Both the position numbers and the translations under genes were made by a program. DNA of 11,448 nucleotides from Brachionus plicatilis (lineage: Eukaryota > Rotifera > Eurotatoria > Ploima > Brachionidae): the NCBI GenBank assembly GCA_010279815.1, contig QEOQ01000469.1:252665-264112 (forward strand), written 5' to 3'. Position 1 is the first letter of the stretch. The number at the start of each line of letters is the position of its first letter. Shown piece after piece: positions 1 to 7,941 of the stretch. Below the pieces are notes generated by a model. The model saw only the letters and a program-made list of their open reading frames with translations, was not told the origin of the DNA and did not search any database.

Positions 1-105
1 TGAAATTTTTAATTCAATTCCTTATCTGTCTGAGATCATCATTTAAGGAAAGAAAAAAGAAAAAGAAAGGAAGCAACTATACAATCGAGTTGGATTTTAA
101 TATTT
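1..105 (-). mobile_element. Decayed 3' end of a LINE of the element A family
   Basis: Read on the minus strand, this stretch has the same order of parts as the 3' end of the LINE remnant at 7450-7810. First comes a match to its last coding codons (plus strand ACAATCGAGTTGGAT at 81-95 against ACAATTGAGTTGGAT at 7615-7629). Then comes a T-rich stretch, then a degenerate form of its terminal hairpin at about 22-45, where only CTC, CAGATAA and their spacing survive. The hairpin stem itself is broken. No coding similarity continues past about 105, so the copy would be 5'-truncated there. The window starts inside or just beyond its tail, so the 3' boundary cannot be placed. Seen: the ordered short matches. 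Inferred: common descent. Chance similarity in AT-rich DNA is possible. Confidence 0.4.
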
Positions 106-430
106 AAAAAATAAATATTAAAATTGATTTTTTAAATTTAAATTAAATTTTAAAACAATGATAAACGATAACAACATAAGATATTATGATGACATACAAT
201 TATTAACTAAATTTAAATTGTTAAAATCAATTATTTAGAGTTAAATAAGGCAAAAAATTATAACATGTTTTTATTTTATTTTTTTTTACTTATAACATTA
301 GTTCTTTAATCAATAAAAAAAATCATTATTTAAGACAAAAACATTTAATAAATATTTTTTTTTAACCAATTGGTATTAAAACGTTTTATCTTAATTATTT
401 CTTGATTGTTTTCTAATTTACTTTTAAATG
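106..430. other. AT-rich non-coding stretch
   Basis: Almost entirely A and T with short homopolymer runs. No reading frame, repeat structure or splice signal was found apart from the pyrimidine-rich run leading into the acceptor at 432-433. Confidence 0.6.
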
Positions 431-433
431 CAG

Positions 434-556
434 GTGGTTACTCGACTATTCTTTCTGTTTCAGACTGTTCAAGATCTGCACGATGTCTTCTTTCAAGTGG
501 AACGTTCATTACAATCTCTATCAAATTTAATTGTCCTAAAAAATTTTAAATTTTAA
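434..556. other. Exon-like patch, strand uncertain
   Basis: A short island with clearly more G+C than its surroundings. On the plus strand it follows a plausible 3' splice site (TTTTAAATGCAG ending at 433). It stays open for 40 codons from 434 to a TAA at 554-556, reading VVTRLFFLFQTVQ at its start; a second acceptor-like TTCTTTCTGTTTCAG ends at about 463. On the minus strand an acceptor TTTTTTAG (ending at 536) opens a frame of about 31 codons to a TAA at 438-440. That reading has a strongly charged end (ERRHRADLEQSETERIVE) and looks more like ordinary protein. I do not recognise either product. It could be the last exon of a gene on either strand, an exon relic, or chance. Confidence 0.25.
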
Positions 557-639
557 GATATTTTTTTATTTTTTTTATTCACTATTTTAGTTTTTATTTA
601 CATATTAAGTTATTTTAAAATATTTCACGCAGTTTCTTA

Positions 640-666
640 TCTGTGCCGAGCTAAAGCTCCTTCAGA
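640..666 (-). repeat. Solitary LINE 3'-end hairpin (copy 1)
   Basis: The plus strand reads TCTG, four bases, GAGC, loop TAAA, GCTC, CTT, CAGA, so both TCTG/CAGA and GAGC/GCTC can pair. It matches the hairpin at the 3' end of the LINE remnant at 7450-7810 (CCGAGC, four variable bases, GCTCCTTCA) and lies in the same orientation. On the plus strand an A-rich run follows it, as it does there. No LINE coding sequence is attached, so this is either a very short 5'-truncated insertion or a SINE borrowing the LINE tail. Confidence 0.6.
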
Positions 667-669
667 CAA

Positions 670-1594
670 AAAAAATTAAATTAAAAATTTTAAAATAATT
701 TAATTTTCTTTTATAGTATATTTTAACTTATTTAACTTTGATTTTATTTTATTTTTTTTTTATTTTTTTTGTTTTTTTTTAAATTTTTTAATATTTTTTA
801 ATAAGAGTGGTCTATGATCTAATTAAGTTATTCTAATCCTTAAATATAGTCATTAAAATGGTTTAATTTTTTGTGAAGAAGTTTTCTTGTTTTCTCATAT
901 TTTTTAAAAAATTGAGAATTGATTTTTCAGTCGTATTATCAACTATTATCTCACAATGAATTTTTTTGGGAAGAAACAATTCGTCATCTTTAAAAGTATT
1001 AAGAATTTCCAAACAATAAGAAAAGTTCCTCAAAATTAAATAAAATTATATATTAAAAAACTTTTTTTAGGAGTTAAAAATATATATTTTAAAAAATTTT
1101 TTTTTAATTAATTAAAATTTATAATACTTATTAAGACGTTTTAGAATCTGTTTAAAAGCTTAGAGAATTCTCGATATCAAAACGTTTGAAAAAAAATATT
1201 TGAATCAAAAAAATTATTAGAAAAAGAATATTTATTAACAGTAATTGAATTATTTAGTTTATTTTTTAAAAAAATTTCAATATTTTTTTCTGGCTTTTCA
1301 GATAAAAATTTAACTAAATATAAAACTGCATGTAATATAAACTTAAAATTATTTTTCATTCGAAACATCGAACTTTTTTAATGTTATTTCGACATTCGAT
1401 ACATTTTGTAATTCAAGCACAAAAAATTTAACCAAATACTACTAAGATTTAAAAGAACCTTACTTTTGAGTGCTATATTCCAGGAGAATAGAATTTTTAA
1501 AAACTATTTTGGGTCTCTTTTAACTTAAGGATAAAGATTTTATTAAAAAACTCATTTTTAAAAATTCAATTTACGTTTATTTCCGTAATATGAC
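670..1594. other. AT-rich non-coding stretch
   Basis: Long T and A runs throughout. A minus-strand open frame at 1177-1368 is made of AT-rich codons (Asn, Lys, Phe, Ile) and has no recognisable motif, so I do not call it. No convincing repeat or RNA gene was seen. Confidence 0.55.
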
Positions 1595-2024
1595 AAAAAT
1601 TTACGATAATTAATGTAAATTGGCAAAAAGTTATTTATTGTACATTTTTAAATTTTTACATTTTTGCATTTTTGAGAGAAGAAAAAAAATTCTCAAAATC
1701 AAAAATCTAAAAAAATTTTCATTCAAGAAAAGTAATAATAAATTCGCAATAACTTAAAAAGGAGTTTTAGAAAAATTTAAATGTAAAAACCAAGGATAAT
1801 TTTTTGAAAATCCCTTTTAATTAATTGCGAATTTATTATTACTTTTCTTGAATGAAAATTTTTTTAGATTTTTTGATTTTGAGATTTTTTTTTTTGCTCT
1901 CAAAAATGTAAAAATATAAAAATGTACAATAACTAAATAAAATTTTGCCTGTAAATTGCGATAAAATACCAAAAGCAAAAATTCACAAATTCACGGTAAT
2001 TTACATTAATTATCGTAAATTTTA
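1595..2024. repeat. Long foldback (inverted-repeat) element
   Basis: Two arms are reverse complements over most of their length. The outer block 1597-1621 pairs perfectly with 1998-2022 (25 bp). The inner block 1691-1750 pairs with 1824-1884 (about 60 bp) with essentially one single-base indel. A middle block around TTATTGTACATTTTTA (left, from about 1635) pairs with 1910-1935. The right arm carries roughly 40-50 extra bases between the middle and outer blocks (about 1947-1997). About 70 bp between the arms still shows weaker pairing (AAAAAGGAGTTTTA near 1757 against AAAATCCCTTTTAA near 1808). No open reading frame is present and no clear target duplication was found. It resembles a hairpin-type MITE or foldback element, or a recent inverted duplication. 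Confidence 0.8.
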
Positions 2025-2219
2025 TTAAAGAAAATTAAGTAATGCAAATTAAGTAAGTAATTAATATAAGCATATAAATAATATATTAGTTAATTAAAAG
2101 AACTAAAACATGAGGATAACTAAAACATCTTATTTTCTAATTACGGCTGAATGAAAAGTCAATACTTAATGAGAGGATTAGATACATCGAATTAAGCTGA
2201 ACTTTTAAAATTTTTTCAG
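2025..2219. other. AT-rich stretch ending in a splice-acceptor-like site
   Basis: No gene is visible. The last 35 bases contain a branch-point-like CTGAAC and a pyrimidine-rich run ending TTTTTTCAG at 2219, a good match to an animal 3' splice site. Confidence 0.4.
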
Positions 2220-2371
2220 ATAAAAATGAGATTATTTTTGAATGGACTCAATTTAAATGGGGGGATCAAGATATTATTAATATTGCTATAATTGATCAAA
2301 AATCTTTGACTAGTGAAAACATTAAAAAGTTGCTTCCATATTATTTTACATTTTTCCAAGTTTATTTATGA
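2220..2371 (+). other. Candidate terminal coding exon of unknown protein
   Basis: Directly after TTTTTTCAG (ending at 2219), a frame starting two bases in (2222) stays open for 49 codons to a TGA at 2369-2371. The encoded peptide is mixed and protein-like rather than a low-complexity Lys/Asn/Phe translation. Its start reads KNEIIFEWTQFKWGDQDIIN, and it ends in an aromatic-rich segment (PYYFTFFQVYL). I do not recognise a family. No upstream exon of the same gene was found in the window, so it could be a decayed exon or chance: open stretches of this length are expected a few times per strand at this base composition. The acceptor, the sharp rise in non-AT codons and the stop after the aromatic tail favour a real or former last exon. 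Confidence 0.3.
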
Positions 2372-2458
2372 CTATTATAATGGTTCTTTTTAAATATTAA
2401 TTTCATTAAATTTAACTTCTCAAGTCTGTTTTTTTGAAATTAATTACTTAAAAATTTA

Positions 2459-2518
2459 TTAGTTATGTGAATGTAGCATGGTGCAGCATGCATAATTACA
2501 TTACATTCACAGAACTAA
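2459..2518. repeat. Compact hairpin with 17-bp arms
   Basis: TTAGTTATGTGAATGTA (2459-2475) pairs with TACATTCACAGAACTAA (2502-2518) at 16 of 17 positions. Inside, GCATG at 2476-2480 can pair with CATGC at 2487-2491 around a six-base loop, leaving a bulge on the right side. Weaker A/T pairing extends outward. The size and shape fit a tiny MITE, a cruciform site or a small-RNA precursor hairpin; nothing in the sequence decides between them. Confidence 0.65.
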
Positions 2519-2529
2519 TTTTTTTACAT

Positions 2530-4255
2530 TTTTTTGGTCCTTTTTCACTGAATTACACAAAACCCCAAGTGATGTGTCTTTAAACACAAGAAGCACCGAT
2601 AATTTTTTTCACGGTTTCTATCCAAATTATTTTTTTTTAAATTAGAGCAATTTACGAAGTAATTACATTTTTTAAAGTAAAAGATTAATTTTTCTTAAGT
2701 TCAAAAAGATTTATTTATTTGAAAAATCTGTTCAAAGAATATGAGGATTTAAATTTTTTTTAAAAGAATCATATGACTTGTTTGTCCCTTATAGTGTTAA
2801 AATTTGATATGATGACAATTAAAAGAATTATTTTTATTGTTATGATTTAAAAAAATATTCTAATTTTTTTTCATTTAATAGCTTGCGCAGAGTTTTGTCA
2901 CCTTCAAGTTGCAAGGAAAAATATGAAAAAAAGTTTTTGGTTTTTTTAAAATTTTATTTAAAAAAAATGAAAATTTAAAAAAAATTAAATTGTTAATCGT
3001 TCATTAATTTTTGTTTACTATTACAAGTGTTTTGTAATAAAAAGTTTTGAAACTTATATTGGGTCTTTCTTTGAAATTGCAGAGCCAACCGTTGCTAGCT
3101 TTAAAATCTCGATGACATAACACTGTCGCAAAATTTTAATAATTAATTTTAGATCAAAAAATAACAACATCGTCATAGTTTATTTTTTTATTGTCTTTCG
3201 ACTTAGGACATTATTATTTTGTTCAAATATTTTAAAATAAAATAAAATAAAAAAAGGGAAAAAGCTTTTGACGAGTAAAAAAAAATTCTTTATAGTATAT
3301 AAAAAATTTTATTTATTTAGTATAAAAATTAAGTCAATTAAATTTGAACTATAGAATAAAAAATATCTCTTAGAACAGTTTCTTACATTCAAGAATAAAA
3401 AATAATTACAAAAGTATAAAAAAATCAATCAAATTTCTAAAGCGGTTCTTACCTTAGGTAATTTTTTGCTGGTTTATTTATATCAACTACCTCGAATCGT
3501 TCCTCAGAAATGTTCCAAGTTCAGTTTTATTGGTAAATACCTTAACTTTATCCCATTCTAACTTTTTTTTTTGACATTTTTAAATTTTTTTAGTAATTTT
3601 AGAAAAAATAATAGCTTTACTGCAATTTTTTTATTCTATATTTGCAAATGCTATACTTAAAAAAAAAATTTATACTACATTTTATTTTCTTATTCTAAAG
3701 TTTTTTTTTATTCGATAAAAGCCATCGTCCATAAAAAAATTAAATCAAATACAATAAAATTATATTGATTAAACTCGACAATAATTGTTTAATTAGTTAA
3801 ATGTGAAAAAAAGAATTAAAAATATTTTTTTATTTTTAGGAATTCATTATCTCAAAGAATTTTATGAAAGAAATTAATTGAATTCTTTTTTAGTCTTTAT
3901 TTTATTAACTCAAAAAATTTATTTTAATTATTTTAGATTGCTTAATTTTTGCTATCTTTTTTAGTCTTTATTTCGATACCATTTTAGCATGATGTTTCAT
4001 CATTTTGCATGCAGTCAACAATTAATTTTAAGAAAAAAAAATAAAAATAAAAAAACTTAGTTTTTAGTTTATTTATTTTAATTTGATAATTGTTAAATTT
4101 TTGCTAGTATTTATTTAAAAAAAAAATAGTACGCTGCATGCACCAATTCTAGTCCGGATACCAAATGGTTGAGAGAAAATCTAAGCATAAAATATGAATT
4201 TAAATGATTATTTAATTAGAAACTTGATTATAATTTAAAATTTTGAAACCATTAT
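2530..4255. other. Long AT-rich non-coding stretch
   Basis: No gene seen. Short less AT-rich patches near 2880-2925 and 3060-3125 follow acceptor-like AGs, but their frames close within about 15 codons. Near 3989-4014 and 4134-4142 there are small palindromic bits (ATGATG-TTT-CATCAT and two TGCATGCA motifs), too short to call an element. Confidence 0.5.
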
Positions 4256-4311
4256 CGGCTCTTAAATGAAAACAATTGGCTTCAAGCTAAATACCAAAGC
4301 GCTACATATTC

Positions 4312-4541
4312 GGCTAGTCTAACCAAATGTTTCAAATTTTTTCTCCAACTCAATTAATCTTATAGATAATAAACTCGATTTTTTTAAATAGATAAAATAT
4401 GTCTTTTATTTTGAAATTGTTTCTAAGCCTAAAGAGCTATTCCGCTTCAAGTGTATTTGCGGGTTAGACTATCATTGTCAAACAAGATCGAGTTACAACA
4501 ATTTCAAAAATCACGCTCTCAAAATTTGAAACAATTAGCCA
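4312..4541. repeat. Decayed long inverted repeat
   Basis: Two nested pairs of arms are visible. Outer: GGCTA plus AATGTTTCAAATTTT on the left (4312-4340, with about nine extra bases) against AAAATTTGAAACAATTAGCC on the right (4521-4540). Inner: TTTTGAAATTGTT (4409-4421) against AACAATTTCAAAA (4497-4509), a perfect 13-bp match. A further 10-bp inverted match (TAGTCTAACC at 4315-4324, GGTTAGACTA at 4462-4471) does not nest with the others. The region has higher G+C than its flanks. It reads as an old foldback element or inverted duplication with later rearrangement. Confidence 0.4.
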
Positions 4542-4624
4542 GGTCCAGACTACACAGATTAATTGGCTCATCGACTTAACTTAATTAATCTTTTAAAATA
4601 TAAACAATTTTTTTTAGTTTTTTT

Positions 4625-4644
4625 TGTTGTTATTGTTGTTGTTG
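4625..4644. repeat. TTG microsatellite
   Basis: Six TTG-type units, one of them changed to TTA, follow a T run. An ordinary short simple repeat. Confidence 0.75.
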
Positions 4645-4649
4645 CTTCA

Positions 4650-6220
4650 TTATTGAGTATGCCAAATTTAATGTGGAAACAAGTTTGTTGAGTTTTGTCA
4701 AGAAGCAATTCTAAATCGAATGGAAAAAAAATTTATTCATGAATTACCATAATCCAAAAGTACTTAAATCGTAATTTTCTCATACTAAACTCGATGAAAT
4801 GAGGTTTTATTTTAATATAATAAGAGCTTAGTTTGTTTGCTATATTTTAGCTTAGTAAAAAATTCCAAGCGTAGCAAGAGTCTTCTGTTCAAAAAATAAT
4901 ATCTTTATCTAACTCTTTTTTATTTTGTTAATTTATTGTCTAATCATATGGAATTTAAAAAATAAGTTTTTTTTTCAATTAATTTTATTTAAAAGGCCAA
5001 ATGTGAAATTATTTTCTAATTAAAAAAATAAAATTAGTTTTTAGGGTATTTTGGATACGATTTTGTTCGCCTCACCTCAAACACTAGCATTTCTAACTTG
5101 GACCGATTTGATTAGAAATAATATTTAAAATTAAGTTATTTTATTTCGAAATTATCTCAATTTAATTGTGGTTGAAAATTTTTTAGAATTTTTCTGACAC
5201 CCATAATGAGTCATAATATTTAAACTATCTATGAATAATTTTTTTATTTTAAAAAATTTATTCTTTTGATGTTTTTTTTTAGAAAAAAAAATTCAAGAGA
5301 TGCAATAAAAATTTTTATTCAAAAATTAAAGATATTGATATAAAAGTAATAAAGAGTTAAATTTATTTATTTTGTTTACTAAGCATTCATCTTATTGTAT
5401 ATATATAGATTTAAAGAAGTCTGAACGGGTTTCATGTGCGTTTTATTTGTATTTCATTAGACCTTAAAAGGCCAAAGAATATCTTTGAATAATTTTTATT
5501 AAGTGTATATTTAATTAATGCTTTTTTTTCTATTCATTATCTTGGGAATATCCTTTTTTTATTTTGTATTCCTTATTTTTCGCTTTAATATATTCAATCA
5601 ATAGAGTAAATAATTTAGAGATGAAATAAACTTATTAATTTAATAAACTGTTTTTATAGATATTTTCAAAATTGTGAAATAATAAAAAATTCTATTTTTT
5701 TAATGAAACAAAAACGCCTCTTATTTCATAAAAATTACGTAAAAGTCTTTTGATAAATAATATTTTATTAAAGAAACAAGAATTTAAAATAGGAGATCTT
5801 TTAATTTTTTTGAAAACTTATAAATTTAATTTATGTTGTATTAGTATTAATAAAAAAAAAGCAAAATAAAATGCAGTTTGAAATAATAACAAAAAAGCCC
5901 TAAATAAACTGTAGTAGTCGTTTTGAAAATATTTTTCATCATCAATTTTTTTTTATAAATTTTCAAGGTTGGATAATAAATTATTTTTTCTTGTATTTTT
6001 ATTTTTCACAAATTCATACATTAATCAAAAGATAAATTTCGATGAGCATTTATAAATTGATTGTCTGTACATGATTTTATCGTATCCACAAAATGATGGT
6101 CATTAAATGTTTATTTTTGAATTGTCTTTTTTATTTAAACCATCATCATTCATTTATCTTATTTATCTTAAACTAGTCTAATTTCTCTTGTTTGTTTCTT
6201 ATCGATTTTCTCAAAAAATT
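4650..6220. other. Long AT-rich non-coding stretch
   Basis: Nothing recognisable on either strand: no sustained reading frame, no RNA-gene fold that stands out and no repeat longer than a few units. A weak 8-bp inverted match (ATGATGGT at 6093-6100, ACCATCAT at 6139-6146) is within chance. Confidence 0.5.
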
Positions 6221-6222
6221 GT

Positions 6223-6294
6223 ATGGACAGTTTGATGGACCCTCAAATGGCCAGCCTGGTTCGGAAGGACGGCAATTATAAATTAATTTTTTAA
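6223..6294 (+). other. Small GC-rich island with a 23-codon frame
   Basis: About 60 bases around 6223-6280 are close to half G+C in a region otherwise near 80% A+T. An ATG at 6223 opens 23 codons (MDSLMDPQMASLVRKDGNY and four more) to a TAA at 6292-6294. No splice acceptor lies just upstream. It could be a relic exon, a fragment of a repeat or a very short gene; I recognise no family. Confidence 0.2.
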
Positions 6295-6670
6295 GAAAAA
6301 TTAAGTTTAAGGTACACTAATAAATAATTTTTTACTGACCGACTATCCGATTAATGTATCAGAAATGTTTATATGGAAAATCTGTGTTTCTCATTTTATT
6401 TTACAGTTTATTAAGATTTAAAGGGTAACTTTATCAATACTTGACGTCATTAAATGCTGTTTTTGGTAATTAGAAATTAGTCCACATTATTTTTTACCGC
6501 CATCCCAAAATTTTTTCTCAATTTTCTTTTATCTATTTCGTGAATATCTTATTAAATAAAAGCAAGTAAATTGGTTAATCAAAAAAAATTTATTTTAAAA
6601 TTAGATAAATTAAAATAAGATCAAAAATAAATTATTGAGAAAAAATAATCTGATTTGTAAGATTTTTTTA

Positions 6671-6755
6671 GTCGGAATTGTCGATTAGCCAAGTGGTGAT
6701 GAGTGTTGGATGGAAAGATTCAATGAAGGAATAAAATAAAAAAAAGAGAAAATAT
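6671..6755 (+). repeat. Possible tRNA-derived SINE-like patch
   Basis: TAGCCAAGTGG at 6686-6696 is a perfect match to the eukaryotic tRNA A-box consensus (TRGYNNARYGG). About 31 bases after its start, GATTCAA at 6717-6723 resembles the core of a B box (GGTTCRA). An A-rich stretch follows from about 6731. That order (A box, B box, A-rich tail) is the layout of a tRNA-derived SINE. I cannot fold a full cloverleaf and the B box is imperfect. Alternatively the same bases follow an acceptor-like TTTTTTTAG and form 20 open codons ending in TAA. Confidence 0.2.
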
Positions 6756-7449
6756 GATTAAATTTTGAAAATTTAAATGTTATCAACTGATCTAGGATAT
6801 GAGTGATTTGAACTGGATTTAATTCAAATTAATTATGAACTAGTTTTTAAGGGTCTTCATAGATTAAGACTTCAGATTAGATCACACAAAAAATATATTA
6901 CTATTACTACTAATTTTTAAAAATTTAGTCAAAATTTTTTTTTTTAATTTGCCCAATAAAATTTTTCATTTTTGTATATGAATATAGATTAATATAATAT
7001 TGTTACTGTCAGAACAGCATTGAGCTATTTGACCATTTTTCTGCTAAATTATTGAATTGTATTTTTTATCTGATACAATTTTAAATTCAATATTTCCTAT
7101 TGATTGATTTAAAATTTTTTAAATTATTAAATCAGAGATCATTTCAGATATTTTTTAAGGCTAATTTATTTGAAAGATTAGGTACGGGCCCTAATTCTAC
7201 AGGTTACAGATTACAGGTTCTAGGGAAATAAATTTATGGAGATAAATTGTTTGGGGAAGAAATTTTTTATGTAGTGGTATTCATTTGTTTAATTTTTTTT
7301 TGTATAGAGCTGTAAAAAAAATAACCTCAACCTGATGAGTTTTTTTTCTTTAACTCGAGAGAGAGTCCAACATTCAGTTTCATATTTGTATAGCTGAATT
7401 TAGGCGTCATAAGTCAAATATTTTAAATAATTCGAAGCAGAATGATTAC
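6756..7449. other. AT-rich non-coding stretch
   Basis: No gene seen. A small GC-richer patch at 7181-7225 contains a TTACAG direct repeat (7204-7209 and 7211-7216) next to GGGCCC. It is too small to assign. Confidence 0.5.
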
Positions 7450-7481
7450 ATGTATTTATTTTTAATTTATTTATTTGTTTA

Positions 7482-7507
7482 TCTGAACCGAGCTATTGCT
7501 CCTTCAT
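7482..7507 (-). repeat. LINE 3'-terminal hairpin (copy 2, attached to element A)
   Basis: The plus strand reads TCTGAACCGAGC, loop TATT, GCTCCTTCA. GAGC/GCTC and TGAA/TTCA can pair, with a small internal mismatch (CC against C). It lies between the element A 3' UTR and its AAAT-rich tail, which identifies the motif as a 3'-end structure of the LINE. The same motif occurs without coding sequence at 640-666 and 10797-10822. Confidence 0.7.
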
Positions 7508-7612
7508 AATAAAAATAAATAAAAAAAATAAAAATAAAGTTAAATAAGATAAAATAAAATGAAAAATTGAAGAAATTTTTAAATTGTCAATTTTACAATT
7601 GTTATTTGAATT

Positions 7613-7807
7613 ACACAATTGAGTTGGATATTTGATTTGTCTTGATTTGAAACCTTCTCTATATTCTTCTACCATTTTGACGACCAGTGAAACAGAATGA
7701 CTCAATCTTGTCCTGAAATATCTCTCACTCAACTCAAAAGTCGATTTGAAACTGTTAGTAGTTAAAGTTTTTTTGAAGACCTCGTGGTGCATAATATTGG
7801 AGGGACA
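7613..7807 (-). pseudogene. C-terminal fragment of a LINE reverse transcriptase protein
   Basis: An open minus-strand stretch with ordinary amino-acid composition sits between two low-complexity stretches in the same frame. Readable pieces are SNIMHHEVFKK, ELSERYFRTRLSHSVSLVV, EEYREGF and IKYPTQLC. They match, from memory, the region after the reverse transcriptase domain in a Jockey-like LINE family seen in rotifers, where the protein ends soon after a KYPTxLC-type motif. No catalytic motif is included. The frame stays open at both ends (7493-7855 in total), but the flanking residues are A/T-run translations and the upstream ATG is probably incidental. No frameshift is visible in the 65 codons kept, so this copy is younger or less eroded than element B. 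Family assignment is inference; the truncation is seen. Confidence 0.6.
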
Positions 7808-7809
7808 TG

Positions 7810-7853
7810 AAAACATAAAAACATAAAAACTAAAAAAACTAAAAAAACTAAAC
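7810..7853. repeat. A-rich 8-9 bp tandem repeat
   Basis: Five imperfect units of the form AACATAAA then AACTAAAAA run in tandem and end in AACTAAAC. It directly abuts the 5' truncation point of element A. It may be an old LINE or SINE tail in the plus orientation into which element A inserted, or a microsatellite that grew from one. Confidence 0.65.
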
Positions 7854-7927
7854 AAGCTATTGGGGTCTGGTGTAGATATTATACAAAAAACTAAAGTTAA
7901 AAAAATTACCTATAGAAACTTTATTTG

Positions 7928-7941
7928 AAATAAGTTAACTC
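7928..7941 (+). repeat. Target-site duplication, left copy (element B)
   Basis: AAATAAGTTAACTC, identical over 14 bp to 9113-9126. The flanking bases differ on both sides, which bounds the repeat exactly. LINE coding sequence begins immediately after it. Confidence 0.85.

Larger units (their letters stand above)
7450..7810 (-). mobile_element. LINE element A: 5'-truncated 3' end
   Basis: Read on the minus strand, the fragment starts near 7810 inside coding sequence. It runs through about 65 codons of a LINE C-terminal region (see the pseudogene entry), then a T-rich 3' UTR, a terminal hairpin at 7482-7507, and an AAAT/AAAC-rich tail at about 7450-7480. The order coding end, UTR, hairpin, simple-repeat tail is typical of non-LTR retrotransposons inserted by target-primed reverse transcription. 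The 5' edge abuts an AAC-TAAAAA tandem repeat. No target-site duplication was found at the edges; only a weak ACATG match lies near both. Family: Jockey/CR1-like superfamily, by resemblance. Confidence 0.65.

Noticed and set aside
640..666. Hairpin considered as a Helitron 3' end or a histone-type mRNA stem-loop
   Set aside because: No CTRR end follows the hairpin as in Helitrons, and the stem does not match the histone 3' stem-loop consensus. The attached copy at element A explains it better.
1177..1368. Minus-strand open frame of 63 codons
   Set aside because: Composed mostly of Asn, Lys, Phe and Ile from AT-rich codons, without motifs, splice signals or homology cues; expected by chance at this length and composition.
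3060..3125. Acceptor-like TTGCAG followed by a GC-richer patch
   Set aside because: All three forward frames close within about a dozen codons, so no exon is supported.
4006..4142. Inverted TGCATGCAG motifs about 130 bp apart
   Set aside because: TGCATGCA is its own reverse complement, so the inverted match is largely automatic, and the flanks do not pair beyond one base.
6093..6146. 8-bp inverted match ATGATGGT / ACCATCAT
   Set aside because: Short and without extended pairing; within chance.
7808..7855. Start of the minus-strand frame that continues into the element A protein (Phe/Ser-rich first 16 residues)
   Set aside because: This is translation of the A-rich tandem repeat at 7810-7853, not part of the LINE protein. 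The ATG is incidental.
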